NCBI GenBank assembly: GCA_901538445.1
Contig: LR594585.1
Location: forward strand, 821,500-885,499
Length of the DNA: 64,000 nt
Reading direction: 5' to 3'
Source: Gemmataceae bacterium
Lineage (GTDB): Bacteria; Planctomycetota; Planctomycetia; Gemmatales; Gemmataceae
In this document: piece after piece, positions 7,945 through 16,522 of the stretch
How the letters are laid out: every line of letters begins with the position of its first letter
Numbering within the stretch: the first letter of the stretch is position 1
Translations under genes and position numbers: made by a program
The notes under the pieces: model-generated
The model's input: the letters and a program-made list of their open reading frames with translations, nothing else
Told to the model about the DNA's origin: nothing
Database searches by the model: none

Positions 7945-10188
7945 TCACTTCGGCTCCCCGAGGTGCGCCTTGAAGAACCCGGCGGTCTTCGCCCAGAGGC
8001 GCTCCATCACGAGCGGGTCGGCGCTGTACATGTGCGTCACGCCGGGCAGCGCCAGCGCCTCGAAGTCGCGGCCGGCCCGGAACAAAGCGTCCGAGAGCTT
8101 CAGCGTGTGGCGGTAGTAGACGTTGTCGTCGGCGGTGCCGTGGACGAGCAACAGCGGCCGCTTCAGGTCCTTGGCGAGCGGCAGCAGGCTCGCGGTGTCG
8201 TAGGCCGCCTTCGACTCGGGCAGCAGCCCCATGTACCGCTCGGTGTAGTGCGTGTCGTAGTCCTCCCAGTCCGTCACCGGCGCGCCGGCGACCGCGGCCT
8301 TGAACACGCCGGGCTTCCGCAGCACGCCGTTGGCCGCCATGTACCCGCCGAACGACCAGCCGACGATGCCGACGCGGTCGCGGTCCAGCTCGGGGAACTT
8401 CTCGCACAGCAACTCCAGCCCCTTTACCTGGTCCTCGATCGGCACCGTGCCGAACTTCTGGTACACTGCCCGCTCCCAGTCGCGGGTGCGGCCCGGCGTG
8501 CCGCGGTTCTCGATCGCCACGACGACGAACCCCTGGTCCGCCAGCCACTGCGGGACCAGCCAGTTCCGCATCGCCTGAACGACGTGCCGGTGCCGCGGGC
8601 CGCCGTACACGTCCACCACCACCGGGTACTTCTTCTTCGGGTCGAAGTTTTTCGGCCGCACCACCGAGCAGTAGTACCCGTCGTCGCCCCTGCCGACCTT
8701 CAGGACCGTCACATCGGGCACGAAGTCCGGCTCGGCCGCGAGCGACGGGAGGTCGCCGGCCTTCACGCCGTTCGGGCCGACCACGCTCGTTCGCGGCATG
8801 TGCTTGAGCGTGGTCGAGGTCACCGCGTAGACGGTGCCGAACTTGCCGACCACCGCGGAGTGGAGGCCGGGCTCGGTCGAGAGGAACTCGTCCTTGTCCG
8901 AGTCCGGGTTCACGTTGAGGTTCTGAACCCGGTGCCGCATCACGTGCGTGACGGTCGGGTCCGGGCTCGCGGTGTAGTAGAGCGTCGATTCGAACCGGCC
9001 GTTGACCAGCGACAGCACTGCGTCCGGGTTGTTCTTCCCCGGCACGAGGACCAGGTGCTGCTTGCCGGTCGTCCAGTCGCGGACCTGGACCTCGGGGTTG
9101 CCACCGAGGTCGGCCCCCATCCACACGAACCCGCCGAGGCCGCCGTTGAACTTCGGCAGGTCCGGCGTGAGGTTCACCCACGCGGCGTCCTTCTCCTGGA
9201 GCAACTGCTTCGTCTTGCCGGTCTTCGGGTCTACTTCCAGAAGAGCGAGCTTCTGCTGCTTGCGGTCCTGCACCTGGATCGTGAGCGGGCCGAGGTCGTC
9301 CCACCGCACCGCCGCGAGGTACTCGAACTCCTTCGCGTCCCACTCGACCCACTTCGTCTCGCTGCCTTCCACCGGGATGATGCCGAGCCGCACGGCCACG
9401 TTCTTCTTGCCGGGCCGCGGGTAGAACTGCTCGCTCGGTTTCGCGTCGGGCTTGAGCGGGTCGGCGATCCACCACGTCTCGACGCGGGCGTGGTCCGCCT
9501 CCTCGTAGGCGATGTGCTTGCCGTCCGGCGACCACCAGTACCCGCTGAACCGGCCCATCTCCTCCTGCGCGACGAACTCGGCGAGGCCGTGCGTCTTCGT
9601 GATCGTCCCGCCGGTCGTGACCGCCGACTCCTTCTCGGCGGCGAGGTCGTAGACGTACACGTCGAACCCGCGGACGTAGGCGATCTTCTTGCCGTCCGGC
9701 GACCACTTCGGGTCCACGATCACACCGGTGCCGGTCTTCAGTTCGGTCGCCTTCGCGGCCGCCCGGTCGAAGACGTACAGCTTGCCCGAGAGTGCGACGA
9801 GGACGCGGGTGCCGCTCGCGTCGAGGTGGTAGTCGGTGAACCCGCCGACGCTCACGCGCTGGCGCTCGCGCCGGGCCTTCTCCTCGGGCGTGAGGTTCTC
9901 TTCGGCCCCCTTCAAGAGCGCCTCGGGCGAGAGAAGCTCGCGGGTCTGTCCGTTCGCAACGGTGAACTCGAACAGCTTGAGCTTCGGCGTCTTGGGGTCG
10001 GCCCGCAGGAACAGGACGGTCTTGCCGTCGGGCGCGATCTTCGGCTTCTGCGGGCGGCCGAGCATGAACCCGCGGGTTTCGGCGTACTGCTTGAGGAACG
10101 TCGTGTCCAAGGGCTTCCCGGGAACGGGGTCAGCGGCCGCCACGAGGGCCGCGAGCGGGACCAGCGCGAGCGCGAGTGTGGTTTTCAT
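7945..10188 (-). CDS. Dipeptidyl peptidase IV-type serine protease (S9B)
   Basis: A 747-residue exported peptidase that would remove dipeptides from peptide N-termini, most often Xaa-Pro, in the periplasm. A signal peptide (MKTTLALALVPLAALVAAADP) leads into a DPP-IV beta-propeller (roughly 50-480) that contains the substrate-anchoring glutamate motif AQEEM near residue 210. The alpha/beta-hydrolase domain follows, with nucleophile GWSFGGYM (Ser about 612), Asp in HGTADDN (about 687) and His in GVTHMYS (about 719). All three catalytic residues are present and the length is normal for the family. The downstream paralogous-family gene starts 11 bases after the stop. Confidence 0.92.
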   Translation of the reverse strand: MKTTLALALVPLAALVAAADPVPGKPLDTTFLKQYAETRGFMLGRPQKPKIAPDGKTVLFLRADPKTPKLKLFEFTVANGQTRELLSPEALLKGAEENLTPEEKARRERQRVSVGGFTDYHLDASGTRVLVALSGKLYVFDRAAAKATELKTGTGVIVDPKWSPDGKKIAYVRGFDVYVYDLAAEKESAVTTGGTITKTHGLAEFVAQEEMGRFSGYWWSPDGKHIAYEEADHARVETWWIADPLKPDAKPSEQFYPRPGKKNVAVRLGIIPVEGSETKWVEWDAKEFEYLAAVRWDDLGPLTIQVQDRKQQKLALLEVDPKTGKTKQLLQEKDAAWVNLTPDLPKFNGGLGGFVWMGADLGGNPEVQVRDWTTGKQHLVLVPGKNNPDAVLSLVNGRFESTLYYTASPDPTVTHVMRHRVQNLNVNPDSDKDEFLSTEPGLHSAVVGKFGTVYAVTSTTLKHMPRTSVVGPNGVKAGDLPSLAAEPDFVPDVTVLKVGRGDDGYYCSVVRPKNFDPKKKYPVVVDVYGGPRHRHVVQAMRNWLVPQWLADQGFVVVAIENRGTPGRTRDWERAVYQKFGTVPIEDQVKGLELLCEKFPELDRDRVGIVGWSFGGYMAANGVLRKPGVFKAAVAGAPVTDWEDYDTHYTERYMGLLPESKAAYDTASLLPLAKDLKRPLLLVHGTADDNVYYRHTLKLSDALFRAGRDFEALALPGVTHMYSADPLVMERLWAKTAGFFKAHLGEPK

Positions 10189-10840
10189 GCGGTCGAGAAT
10201 ACCACGGGACCAGGGCCCGCGGCAGCGCCGGCCGCGGGGATCGTTACGGTTGATCCCTGGGAGCGCCGCGTCGTTAACTCGCCGGTGGTCGCAGACTCAC
10301 CGGCGGGCTGATATCGGAGGAGGTGGATCGGTTGCTTACCGAGGCCGGTTGTGGGGACGCGGCCGCGCCCGCCCTCACACCGGACCGCAGCAGTGCTCAC
10401 GGCGCTTGGGTTGCGCGTGTGCGGGGAGGGGGGTGGGGTGGGAAATGGTTCTGGGGGAAGTGGGGGGTGGGGTCTCCAGAACCAACCAAAACTCTCCAGA
10501 AAGACCCGAAACTCTCCAGAACCAAGCCCAACTCTCCAGAAGCAAATCGGAGGTCGCCAGAAGAAAGGCTCCATCAACCCCAAACCCATCGTATCGCCCG
10601 GCGCGGCACGGTGCCATGTCGGATTCCTACCCCGGGAGTGCCGGATCGCCGAGCAGCTTTGGAAGAGCGCGTGCCGCGACACCGGATCCCGTGGGTTTCC
10701 CCGTTTCCCGAGCACGGCGAACCGTGGCCGGCCGGGTACAGAACGCAACCGATCGGCGGGATTCAGTCTGACGCCGCACCGCTCGCAGGCCATCAAGGAA
10801 CTTCGTGAACCCGATCCCGCTCCCAGGCGTCGTAACCCAC
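10189..10840. other. Intergenic region between divergent genes
   Basis: No gene is supported. The region separates the peptidase (minus) from the ADP-ribosylglycohydrolase (plus) and must hold promoters for both, though I cannot place them with confidence. It contains a short palindromic stretch around 10270-10315 (CGCCGGTG...CACCGGCG) and copy B of the TCCAGA array. The open frames through the array have no supporting features. Confidence 0.6.
10445..10561 (+). repeat. Leader plus TCCAGA array, copy B
   Basis: The leader ATGGTTCTGGGGGAAGTG (from 10445) runs into GGGGTCTCCAGAA. CTCCAGA units then begin at 10474, 10494, 10514 and 10534, exactly 20 bp apart, with a degenerate CGCCAGA at 10555. 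The 13-nt stretches between cores share an ending (GAAA/CCAA before ACTCTCC) but differ otherwise. The 20-bp period is not a multiple of three, so the core is read in all three frames (SPE, LQN, LSR), which argues for selection on DNA or RNA rather than protein. Confidence 0.85.
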
Positions 10841-11821
10841 ATGAGCAACACCCTTCCAACGGACCACGCGGCGCGCGTCGAGCGGGCCGCCCTCGCACTC
10901 GACGGCCTCTCGGTCGGCGACGCCCTCGGCGAAACGTGCTTCCGCGACGAGCACTTCGAGGCGCTCCTCGACGACCCCCGTGCGACCGCCCGCGGCCCGT
11001 GGCCGTGGACCGACGACACCGCAATGGCACTCAGCATCCACGACGTGCTGAGCGACCACGGCCGCATCGATCAGGACGCGCTCGCCGCACGGTTCGCGAA
11101 ACGCTTCCAGGCCCAACCGTGGCGCGGCTACGGGGCCGGCGCGTACCGACTACTCGGACAGATCGGTGAAGGTGCGGCGTGGCGACCGGCGGCCGAGTCG
11201 ATCTTCCCGGGCGGCTCGTTCGGCAACGGCTCGGCCATGCGGATCGCGCCGCTGTCCGGCTACTTCGCGAGCGACGATTACGGCGTGGTCGCGGAACAGG
11301 CGAAGCTCTCGGCGGAAGTGACGCACACGCACCCCGAGGGAGTCGCCGGCGGCATCGCGGCCGCGGTCGCCGGGGCGTACGCGTGGAAGCACCGCGACGC
11401 CCGCACCGACCCCGCCACGAAGCGCGGCCTGATCGACACCGTGATTTCGCACACGCCGCAGAGTGTGGTCCGCGACAAACTTGAGCGTGCTGCGAGCCTC
11501 GCGTTCGCCCCGCCCGCGGAACCCGAAGTCCGTTTGCTCGATCACGGCATGACGACGCGTGCCTTCGACACGTCGATGGTTCCGATCGTGCGCGAGTTGG
11601 GCAACGGTAGCCGCATCTCGTGCCAGGACACGGTGCCGTTCTGCGTGTGGGCGGCGGCGCGACACCTGGACGACTACGAGGCAGCGATCGTGACGACGGT
11701 CCGCGTCGGCGGCGACATCGACACGAACTGCGCGATCGTCGGCGGGATCGTGTCGCTGGCCGTTGGCCGCACCGGCATCCCCGCCGACTGGTTCCAGGAC
11801 CGCGAGGCGCTGGTCGTGTAG
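10841..11821 (+). CDS. ADP-ribosylglycohydrolase family protein
   Basis: A 326-residue hydrolase of the DraG/ARH family (PF03747), which removes ADP-ribose from proteins or nucleic acids using two magnesium ions. Family motifs are complete: GDALGE near the N-terminus, WTDDTAMAL (first metal site), GSAMRIAPL, THTHPEG, and GGDIDTNCAIVGG near the C-terminus (second metal site). The ATG at 10841 was preferred to a GTG at 10805 because conserved sequence begins only after it; neither has a clear ribosome-binding site. No ADP-ribosyltransferase gene is seen nearby, so the substrate is not indicated by context. Confidence 0.9.
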   Translation: MSNTLPTDHAARVERAALALDGLSVGDALGETCFRDEHFEALLDDPRATARGPWPWTDDTAMALSIHDVLSDHGRIDQDALAARFAKRFQAQPWRGYGAGAYRLLGQIGEGAAWRPAAESIFPGGSFGNGSAMRIAPLSGYFASDDYGVVAEQAKLSAEVTHTHPEGVAGGIAAAVAGAYAWKHRDARTDPATKRGLIDTVISHTPQSVVRDKLERAASLAFAPPAEPEVRLLDHGMTTRAFDTSMVPIVRELGNGSRISCQDTVPFCVWAAARHLDDYEAAIVTTVRVGGDIDTNCAIVGGIVSLAVGRTGIPADWFQDREALVV

Positions 11822-11871
11822 GGCCGGTCGCAGCGCGGACTGAGTGACTGGTACATTCTTCGAGTGGTCGC

Positions 11872-12040
11872 CCCTCACCCGCCGCGAAGCGCGGCGACCT
11901 CTCCCCACATTCGTGGGCGAGGTGGGGGCGGCTGGTCCCCTCGGATCGCTTGAGGGAGGCGCAGAGGCCCCACCTCGCCCCCGGCTTTGCGGGGAGAGGT
12001 CGCCGCTGGGCTTTGACAGCGGCGGTGAGGGGGCTCCACC
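11872..12040. repeat. Dispersed palindrome, CTCTCCCC/GGGGAGAGG variant
   Basis: A ~170-bp inverted repeat whose outer arms are CCCTCACCCGCCG and CGGCGGTGAGGGG and inner arms CCCACATTCGTGGGCGAGG and CCTCGCCC...GGGGAGAGG. It fills the gap between the convergent glycohydrolase and pseudokinase genes. The variant recurs at 62258-62442. Confidence 0.85.
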
Positions 12041-12050
12041 TGAACCTTCC

Positions 12051-13121
12051 TCAGGACGACGCGGCGAGTTGTTCGAGCGCCGCGGCGGCCATCTCGGGGG
12101 AGTCGCCGGTTGGTGCCGGTTCGACGAACGGCCGCAGCGCCGCGATCACCTCCGTCATCGACGGGTAGCGGTCGCCGGGTCTCTTCGCCATCATTTTTGC
12201 GACCACCTGAGACAATCCAGTTGGAACCTCTGTGCAAACGGTATGTGGCGGCACCGGCTCGCGATTGAAGTGCCAGATGAGCTTTTGTGCGAGCGTGCCC
12301 TCGGGAAACACCACCTGCCCCGCCAGGAGCCTGTACAAGACGCACCCGAGCAGGTAGATGTCGGTCCGATGGTCGATCGCGGCCGAATCGAGGCACTGTT
12401 CGGGTGCGAGGTAATCGCCGTCGCGCTCGATTTCGTTCTGGAGGTAAAGGACCGCGATCCAGTGGTTCAGAATCTTGACCGCACCGTTGTCGCAGACGAA
12501 CAGGTTGATCGGGTTGATCTGTTGATGGCTGACGTTGCTCTCGTGAAGGCACTGGAGGCCCATTGCGACCTGGATGGCACACCCGCACGCTTCGCCAACC
12601 GGGAGTCGCCCACCCACCTGCTCCAGCACCGAAGGCAGTTGTTTGCCTTCCAGGTGCTCAATTGCCCACCAGCCTGTTGTCGGGGTCTCCTCGCGGTCGA
12701 AAACGCGAGCGATGTTCGGGTGGTCCAGCACGACCAAGGATGCTCGGGATCTCCAAATGTATTCGCCGGTCCAAGCCGCTTGCTCCTGCTCCGCCCGCGA
12801 CAACTCCGGCGGCCAGCTCTGGAGCGTCGCCTGTCGGTGCGCGAACGTATGGCGGGCGCGAAACAACTCGCCGGTCGCCCGGCCGATCCGCTCCAGCAGC
12901 ACATACTTGGCGACCCGATATCCGGTCGGGTCGCCCTTGAGAATGAACTCGGCCTGCAATTCCGTCAGGATGCCGGCCAGCAAGAACTGCGCGGCCGCTT
13001 CGCCGGGGTGTGCCGGCAGTGGGCCAGAGGTTTGGAGGAACTTGTCCAGGGTGCCATCGTCGGTGATCCCGCTCTTGCGGACGAGGTCGAGTACCTCGGT
13101 GCCGGTGCGGGGCGGGGGCAT
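12051..13121 (-). CDS. Ser/Thr protein kinase-like pseudokinase
   Basis: A 356-residue protein with a eukaryotic-like kinase fold but without catalytic residues. After an N-terminal helical region of the planctomycete kinase type (1-70) the lobe begins at YVLLERIGRATG. The strand-3 lysine is replaced (HRQATLQSW, Gln about 101). The catalytic loop HRDLKPxN reads HQQINPIN (199-206), losing the aspartate. DFG reads LNH (218-220). Structural landmarks persist: YLAPEQ (237-242), HRTDIYLLGCVLYRLLAG, and the KRPGDRYPSM segment. Phosphotransfer is therefore not expected; a scaffold or allosteric role is inferred. There is no transmembrane segment. The ATG at 13121 is preceded by GGGAG. The long upstream extension of this frame overlaps two opposite-strand genes and was rejected. 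Confidence 0.85.
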   Translation of the reverse strand: MPPPRTGTEVLDLVRKSGITDDGTLDKFLQTSGPLPAHPGEAAAQFLLAGILTELQAEFILKGDPTGYRVAKYVLLERIGRATGELFRARHTFAHRQATLQSWPPELSRAEQEQAAWTGEYIWRSRASLVVLDHPNIARVFDREETPTTGWWAIEHLEGKQLPSVLEQVGGRLPVGEACGCAIQVAMGLQCLHESNVSHQQINPINLFVCDNGAVKILNHWIAVLYLQNEIERDGDYLAPEQCLDSAAIDHRTDIYLLGCVLYRLLAGQVVFPEGTLAQKLIWHFNREPVPPHTVCTEVPTGLSQVVAKMMAKRPGDRYPSMTEVIAALRPFVEPAPTGDSPEMAAAALEQLAASS

Positions 13122-13214
13122 GGCGGGCTCCCGAGCGGGACGGTGCGGACGACGTGACGGCCTTTCCCAGTCTACCTCGGTCGCGGCTCGCCGCGTGGTT
13201 CCTACAACACCGCT

Positions 13215-13853
13215 ATGCTCGACTTCGCCACCACGGCGTTCGTGTCCATCCTGTTCCTCGTCGATCCGCCGGGGACCGTGCCGGCGTTCATCGCGCTCAC
13301 CGCACGGTTCACCCCCGAGAAGCAGCGGCGGACGGCGTTCGTCGCGAGCCTCACCACCACGCTCACGCTCGTCGGGTTCGCGCTCATCGGCAACGTCGTG
13401 TTCCGGATGCTCGGGCTCACCCTCCCCGCGTTCCAGATCGCCGGCGGGCTCGTGCTCTTCCTCGTCGCACTCGACATGATCCGCGCGCAGCGGTCCACGC
13501 AGGAGAACGCGGACGACATGAGCGAGTCCGAGAGCGCCGAGGACGTCGCGGTCGCCCCGCTCGCGATCCCGATGCTCGCCGGGCCGGGGGCACTCTCCAC
13601 GGTCGCGGTGCTCATGTCGCAGGCACAGGACGCGGCAGAAGTGACCGTCGTGTTCGCAGCAATTACCCTCACCGGGCTCATCTGCTGGGTCACGCTCCGG
13701 CTCGCGCAACCGATCCAGCGGCGGCTGGGAATGACGGGGATTCACATCGTCGGGCGCGTACTCGGGCTGGTTCTGGCTGGAATCGCAGTGCAGTTCGTGC
13801 TGAACGGGCTCGCGGCGGCTAACATCATTCCGAAGCCCCCGGCGCCGGGGTAG
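13215..13853 (+). CDS. MarC family integral membrane protein
   Basis: A 212-residue polytopic membrane protein of the MarC/UPF0056 family. About six hydrophobic segments are visible, beginning with FATTAFVSILFLVDPPGTVPAFIAL, whose D-P-x-G-x-x-P pattern is the family hallmark. A second half-repeat starts at VAPLAIPMLAGPGALSTV. The central loop (about 92-112) is acidic (TQENADDMSESESAED). MarC proteins have no established function despite the name; they do not confer multiple antibiotic resistance. The carbonic anhydrase gene starts 25 bases downstream on the same strand, so the three genes from here to 15541 may be one operon. Confidence 0.88.
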   Translation: MLDFATTAFVSILFLVDPPGTVPAFIALTARFTPEKQRRTAFVASLTTTLTLVGFALIGNVVFRMLGLTLPAFQIAGGLVLFLVALDMIRAQRSTQENADDMSESESAEDVAVAPLAIPMLAGPGALSTVAVLMSQAQDAAEVTVVFAAITLTGLICWVTLRLAQPIQRRLGMTGIHIVGRVLGLVLAGIAVQFVLNGLAAANIIPKPPAPG

Positions 13854-13878
13854 CGTTCGTCCACCAACGGGAGTTGCC

Positions 13879-14721
13879 GTGAACATCAAGCCCTGGGTGA
13901 ACCAACCGCCGGAAGACCCGGCCGCCCGGCCGGCCACGCCGGCCGCGGCCGTCGAACACCTGCTCGCGGGCAACGGGCGGGTCCGCGCCGCCGCGGAGTG
14001 CGCGTGCGACGGCGAGCTGTACCCGGCCGCGCTGCCCAAGCAGCAGCCGTTCGGCGTGGTGCTCGGGTGCTCCGACGCCCGCGCCCCGCTCGAACTCGTG
14101 TTCGACGCCGCCCCGAACCAGCTCTTCGTGGTCCGCGTCGCCGGGAACGTGCTCGGGGACGAGTGCCTCGGGAGCATCGAGTACGCGCTCGCCAACTTTC
14201 AGGACTCGGTGCGGCTGCTCGTGGTCATGGGGCACACCGGGTGCGGGGCGGTCGCGGCCGCGGTCCAGACGTACCTGAGCCCGAAGCACGCCGCCGGCAT
14301 CGCGTTCAGCCGGTCGCTGCGGAGCGTGGTCAACCACATCCTCGTCGCGGTTCGCAGCGCCGCGCTGTCGCTCGAACAGGCGTGGGGGGGCGACGTGCTC
14401 GAAGACCCCGGCATGCCCGCGGCGCTGGCCGAACTCGCGGTCCCGCTGAACGCCGCGATGACGGCCTACCAGTTGCGTCTGGAACTCGAGCGGCTCGACG
14501 CGGCGGCGCGGCCCGAGGTGGTGTACTGCGTGTACGACCTGCTCTCGTCCCGCGTCGTTGGTCCGCCCGACCTCGCGAGCGTGGCCCTGACACCGGCCCC
14601 GAAGGACCCGGCCGAACTGGTGGAACTCGGTTTGCAGTTCGCCCGTTCGGCGGCCGTGACCCGGCACCTGAACCTGATCCGCGGCCCGTTCGCCGACGCG
14701 CCCGCACCGACCCCGAGTTGA
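13879..14721 (+). CDS. Beta-class carbonic anhydrase
   Basis: A 280-residue protein that interconverts CO2 and bicarbonate. Zinc ligands are in LGCSDARAP (Cys and the Asp-Arg dyad, about 63-69) and MGHTGCGAV (His and Cys, about 117-125). The chain is longer than the usual ~200-220 residues because of an insertion after GCGAV (VQTYLSPKHAAGIAF and onward) and an extended C-terminus, features of some larger beta-class members. GTG at 13879 is the start, with GGGAG upstream. Only 4 bases separate its stop from the ATG of the bestrophin-like gene, implying translational coupling and a joint role in bicarbonate handling. Confidence 0.92.
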   Translation: MNIKPWVNQPPEDPAARPATPAAAVEHLLAGNGRVRAAAECACDGELYPAALPKQQPFGVVLGCSDARAPLELVFDAAPNQLFVVRVAGNVLGDECLGSIEYALANFQDSVRLLVVMGHTGCGAVAAAVQTYLSPKHAAGIAFSRSLRSVVNHILVAVRSAALSLEQAWGGDVLEDPGMPAALAELAVPLNAAMTAYQLRLELERLDAAARPEVVYCVYDLLSSRVVGPPDLASVALTPAPKDPAELVELGLQFARSAAVTRHLNLIRGPFADAPAPTPS

Positions 14722-14725
14722 GCCC

Positions 14726-15541
14726 ATGCCCGAGCCGACGCTCACGACCGTCCGCAAGGTGTTCCGGTTCCCGGTCCTGGGCCGGCTGTGGAAGTACCTC
14801 GTCGCCGTCGCCGTGTACTCGGCGCTGGTGGTCGAGTTCGGCGGCGGGCTGTACCCGACCCAGGACGGGCACCCGCGGCGGGCCGGCGAGCTGGTCATTG
14901 CCAGCATCCTGTTCGGCTGGCTCATGAGCTTCCGCACGCAGGCCTCCTACACCCGGTGGTGGGACGGCCGCGGGCTGTGGGGGCAGCTCGTCAACGACAG
15001 CCGCAACCTCGTCCTCAAGACCTCCGCGTACGTGGCCGACCCGTTCGAGCGGGCGAAGATGGCGTCGGTGGTCGTCCGGTTCGCCGAGACGCTCCGCGAC
15101 CGGCTCCGGCTGCCGATCCGCAACCCCGGCCCGCACCTTCCGATGGCCGCCGCCGGGGAGGTGTTCCAGATGATCCGCCGGTGGAAGGAGGAGGGGCGGG
15201 TCGATGGGTTCGCGTTCCTGGCCCTGGACCAGCACGGCCAGCAGTTGATGAACATCTGCGGGGCGTGCGAGAAGATCCGGGCGACCCCGCTGGCCGCGTC
15301 GTACCGCGGGCTGCTCCGCAAGGGGATCGTCGGGTACCTGCTGTTCCTGCCGTGGGGGATGAGCGCGGCGGCCGGGTGGGTCACCGTCCCGGCGTGCGTG
15401 CTGACCGCCTACGCGCTGGTCGGGCTGGAACTGATCGCCACCGGCATCGAGGACCCGTTCGGGTACGACGGCGACGACCTGCCGCTCGACGACATCGTCG
15501 AGACCATCCGCCGGGCGTCCGGGTACACCCCGCCGGCGTGA
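14726..15541 (+). CDS. Bestrophin-like anion channel
   Basis: A 271-residue membrane protein of the bestrophin/UPF0187 family (PF01062). Hydrophobic segments are near 22-38, 55-70, 195-215 and 218-235. Family sequence includes FRTQASYTRWWDGRGLWGQLVNDSRNL, where R-W-W-E/D-G-R is diagnostic, and the GIEDPFGYD segment of the cytosolic acidic cluster (D-P-F-G-x-D-x-x-D-L-P-L-D-D). Bestrophins form pentameric anion channels that pass chloride and bicarbonate. The immediate upstream neighbour is a carbonic anhydrase, which supports bicarbonate as the physiological ion; this is inference. Confidence 0.9.
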   Translation: MPEPTLTTVRKVFRFPVLGRLWKYLVAVAVYSALVVEFGGGLYPTQDGHPRRAGELVIASILFGWLMSFRTQASYTRWWDGRGLWGQLVNDSRNLVLKTSAYVADPFERAKMASVVVRFAETLRDRLRLPIRNPGPHLPMAAAGEVFQMIRRWKEEGRVDGFAFLALDQHGQQLMNICGACEKIRATPLAASYRGLLRKGIVGYLLFLPWGMSAAAGWVTVPACVLTAYALVGLELIATGIEDPFGYDGDDLPLDDIVETIRRASGYTPPA

Positions 15542-15548
15542 CCGCGGG

Positions 15549-16505
15549 CTACTCGGCCGGCTTCCGCAGAAGCGTGCCGGCCCGGTGGAAGAAGGGGTCG
15601 TCGAAGCCGAGGGCGCGCTTGGTCCGCACGTCGCGCCGCATCCAGTTCCGCTCGGTGAGGAACAGCCGCACCGCGTTCGCCACGCCCAGCTGGAACGGCG
15701 GCAGCGAGATCACCGGCCAGTCGCTGCCGTGAACCACCTTCTGCATCACCTCGCGGTCGCGCATCAGGATGGGGATCGCGTACGACCGCGTCGGCAGGCA
15801 CAGCGCCGACGTGTCGCCGTAGAACCGCTCGTGCTCGCGGGCCATCCGCATGAACGTGTCGAGGTGACAGTCGCCCAGCGGCGTGGACCGCGTGCCACAG
15901 TGCGCCGCGATGACCGTGACGCCGCACTTCAGCGCGAGTTCCAGGTGCGCCGGCGACGCGAACTGCGGGGCGACCTGCGGCAGCGACAGCTCGCCGCCGG
16001 TGTGCGACAGCAGCGGAATGCGGTGGTGCGCCATCGCCTCGTAGAACGGCCGGCACTTCTCGCTTCCGGGGTCGATGCCCTGCACGAGCGGCAGCCACTT
16101 CACGAGCACCGCACCCATCCGCACGCACCGCTCCAGCTCGGCGACGGCGTCCTTGCGGTACGGGTGAACGGACGCGCCGAAGAGGATCTTCGGGTGCTTG
16201 CGGGCGACCTCGGCGGCGTAGTCGTTGGTGACGTACAGGTGGGTGTTGGCGTCGTCGAGGCGGCCGTCCTCGGTGTGGACGGCGTCGAACGCGAGGCCGA
16301 CCGCGGCGTCGAGTTCGGGGGTCTGGTTGATCGCACGGGCAAGGGCGTTCTCGAACGCCCGCTCGAGTTGCTCGTCGGTGCCGAAGAACGGGATGCCGAA
16401 CTTGAACCGTGCGAACACGACGTTCGGCCGCTTCCGCAGGTACGCCGACACCTTCCCGTGCCCCGGCGTCATGGCGAGGATGTGGACGTGGCAGTCTGCG
16501 ATCAT
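15549..16505 (-). CDS. Amidohydrolase-like metal-dependent hydrolase
   Basis: A 318-residue TIM-barrel hydrolase of the amidohydrolase 2 type (PF04909). Metal-site residues are visible: DCHVHI at the N-terminus (HxH), LLSHTGGE (His), IAAHCGTRS (His) and HGSDWPV (Asp) near the C-terminus, with VKWLP in the position of the strand-4 lysine. Family members include decarboxylases and lactonases; nothing in the sequence points to one substrate. The ATG at 16505 is preceded by GAGGTGAGG. The longer frame to 16868 would overlap the toxin-like gene. Gene ends 8 bases from the convergent bestrophin stop. Confidence 0.78.
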   Translation of the reverse strand: MIADCHVHILAMTPGHGKVSAYLRKRPNVVFARFKFGIPFFGTDEQLERAFENALARAINQTPELDAAVGLAFDAVHTEDGRLDDANTHLYVTNDYAAEVARKHPKILFGASVHPYRKDAVAELERCVRMGAVLVKWLPLVQGIDPGSEKCRPFYEAMAHHRIPLLSHTGGELSLPQVAPQFASPAHLELALKCGVTVIAAHCGTRSTPLGDCHLDTFMRMAREHERFYGDTSALCLPTRSYAIPILMRDREVMQKVVHGSDWPVISLPPFQLGVANAVRLFLTERNWMRRDVRTKRALGFDDPFFHRAGTLLRKPAE

Positions 16506-16522
16506 CCTCACCTCGTTAATCG

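Noticed and set aside
10445-10620. The leader ORFs (MVLxxxGGGVSR...) of the three arrays as a conserved small protein family
   Set aside because: The shared start arises from the shared DNA leader, but downstream the 20-bp period shifts the repeat through all three frames, no consistent ribosome-binding site precedes the ATG and the C-termini are unrelated. Kept as a repeat, with the coding idea noted as a test.
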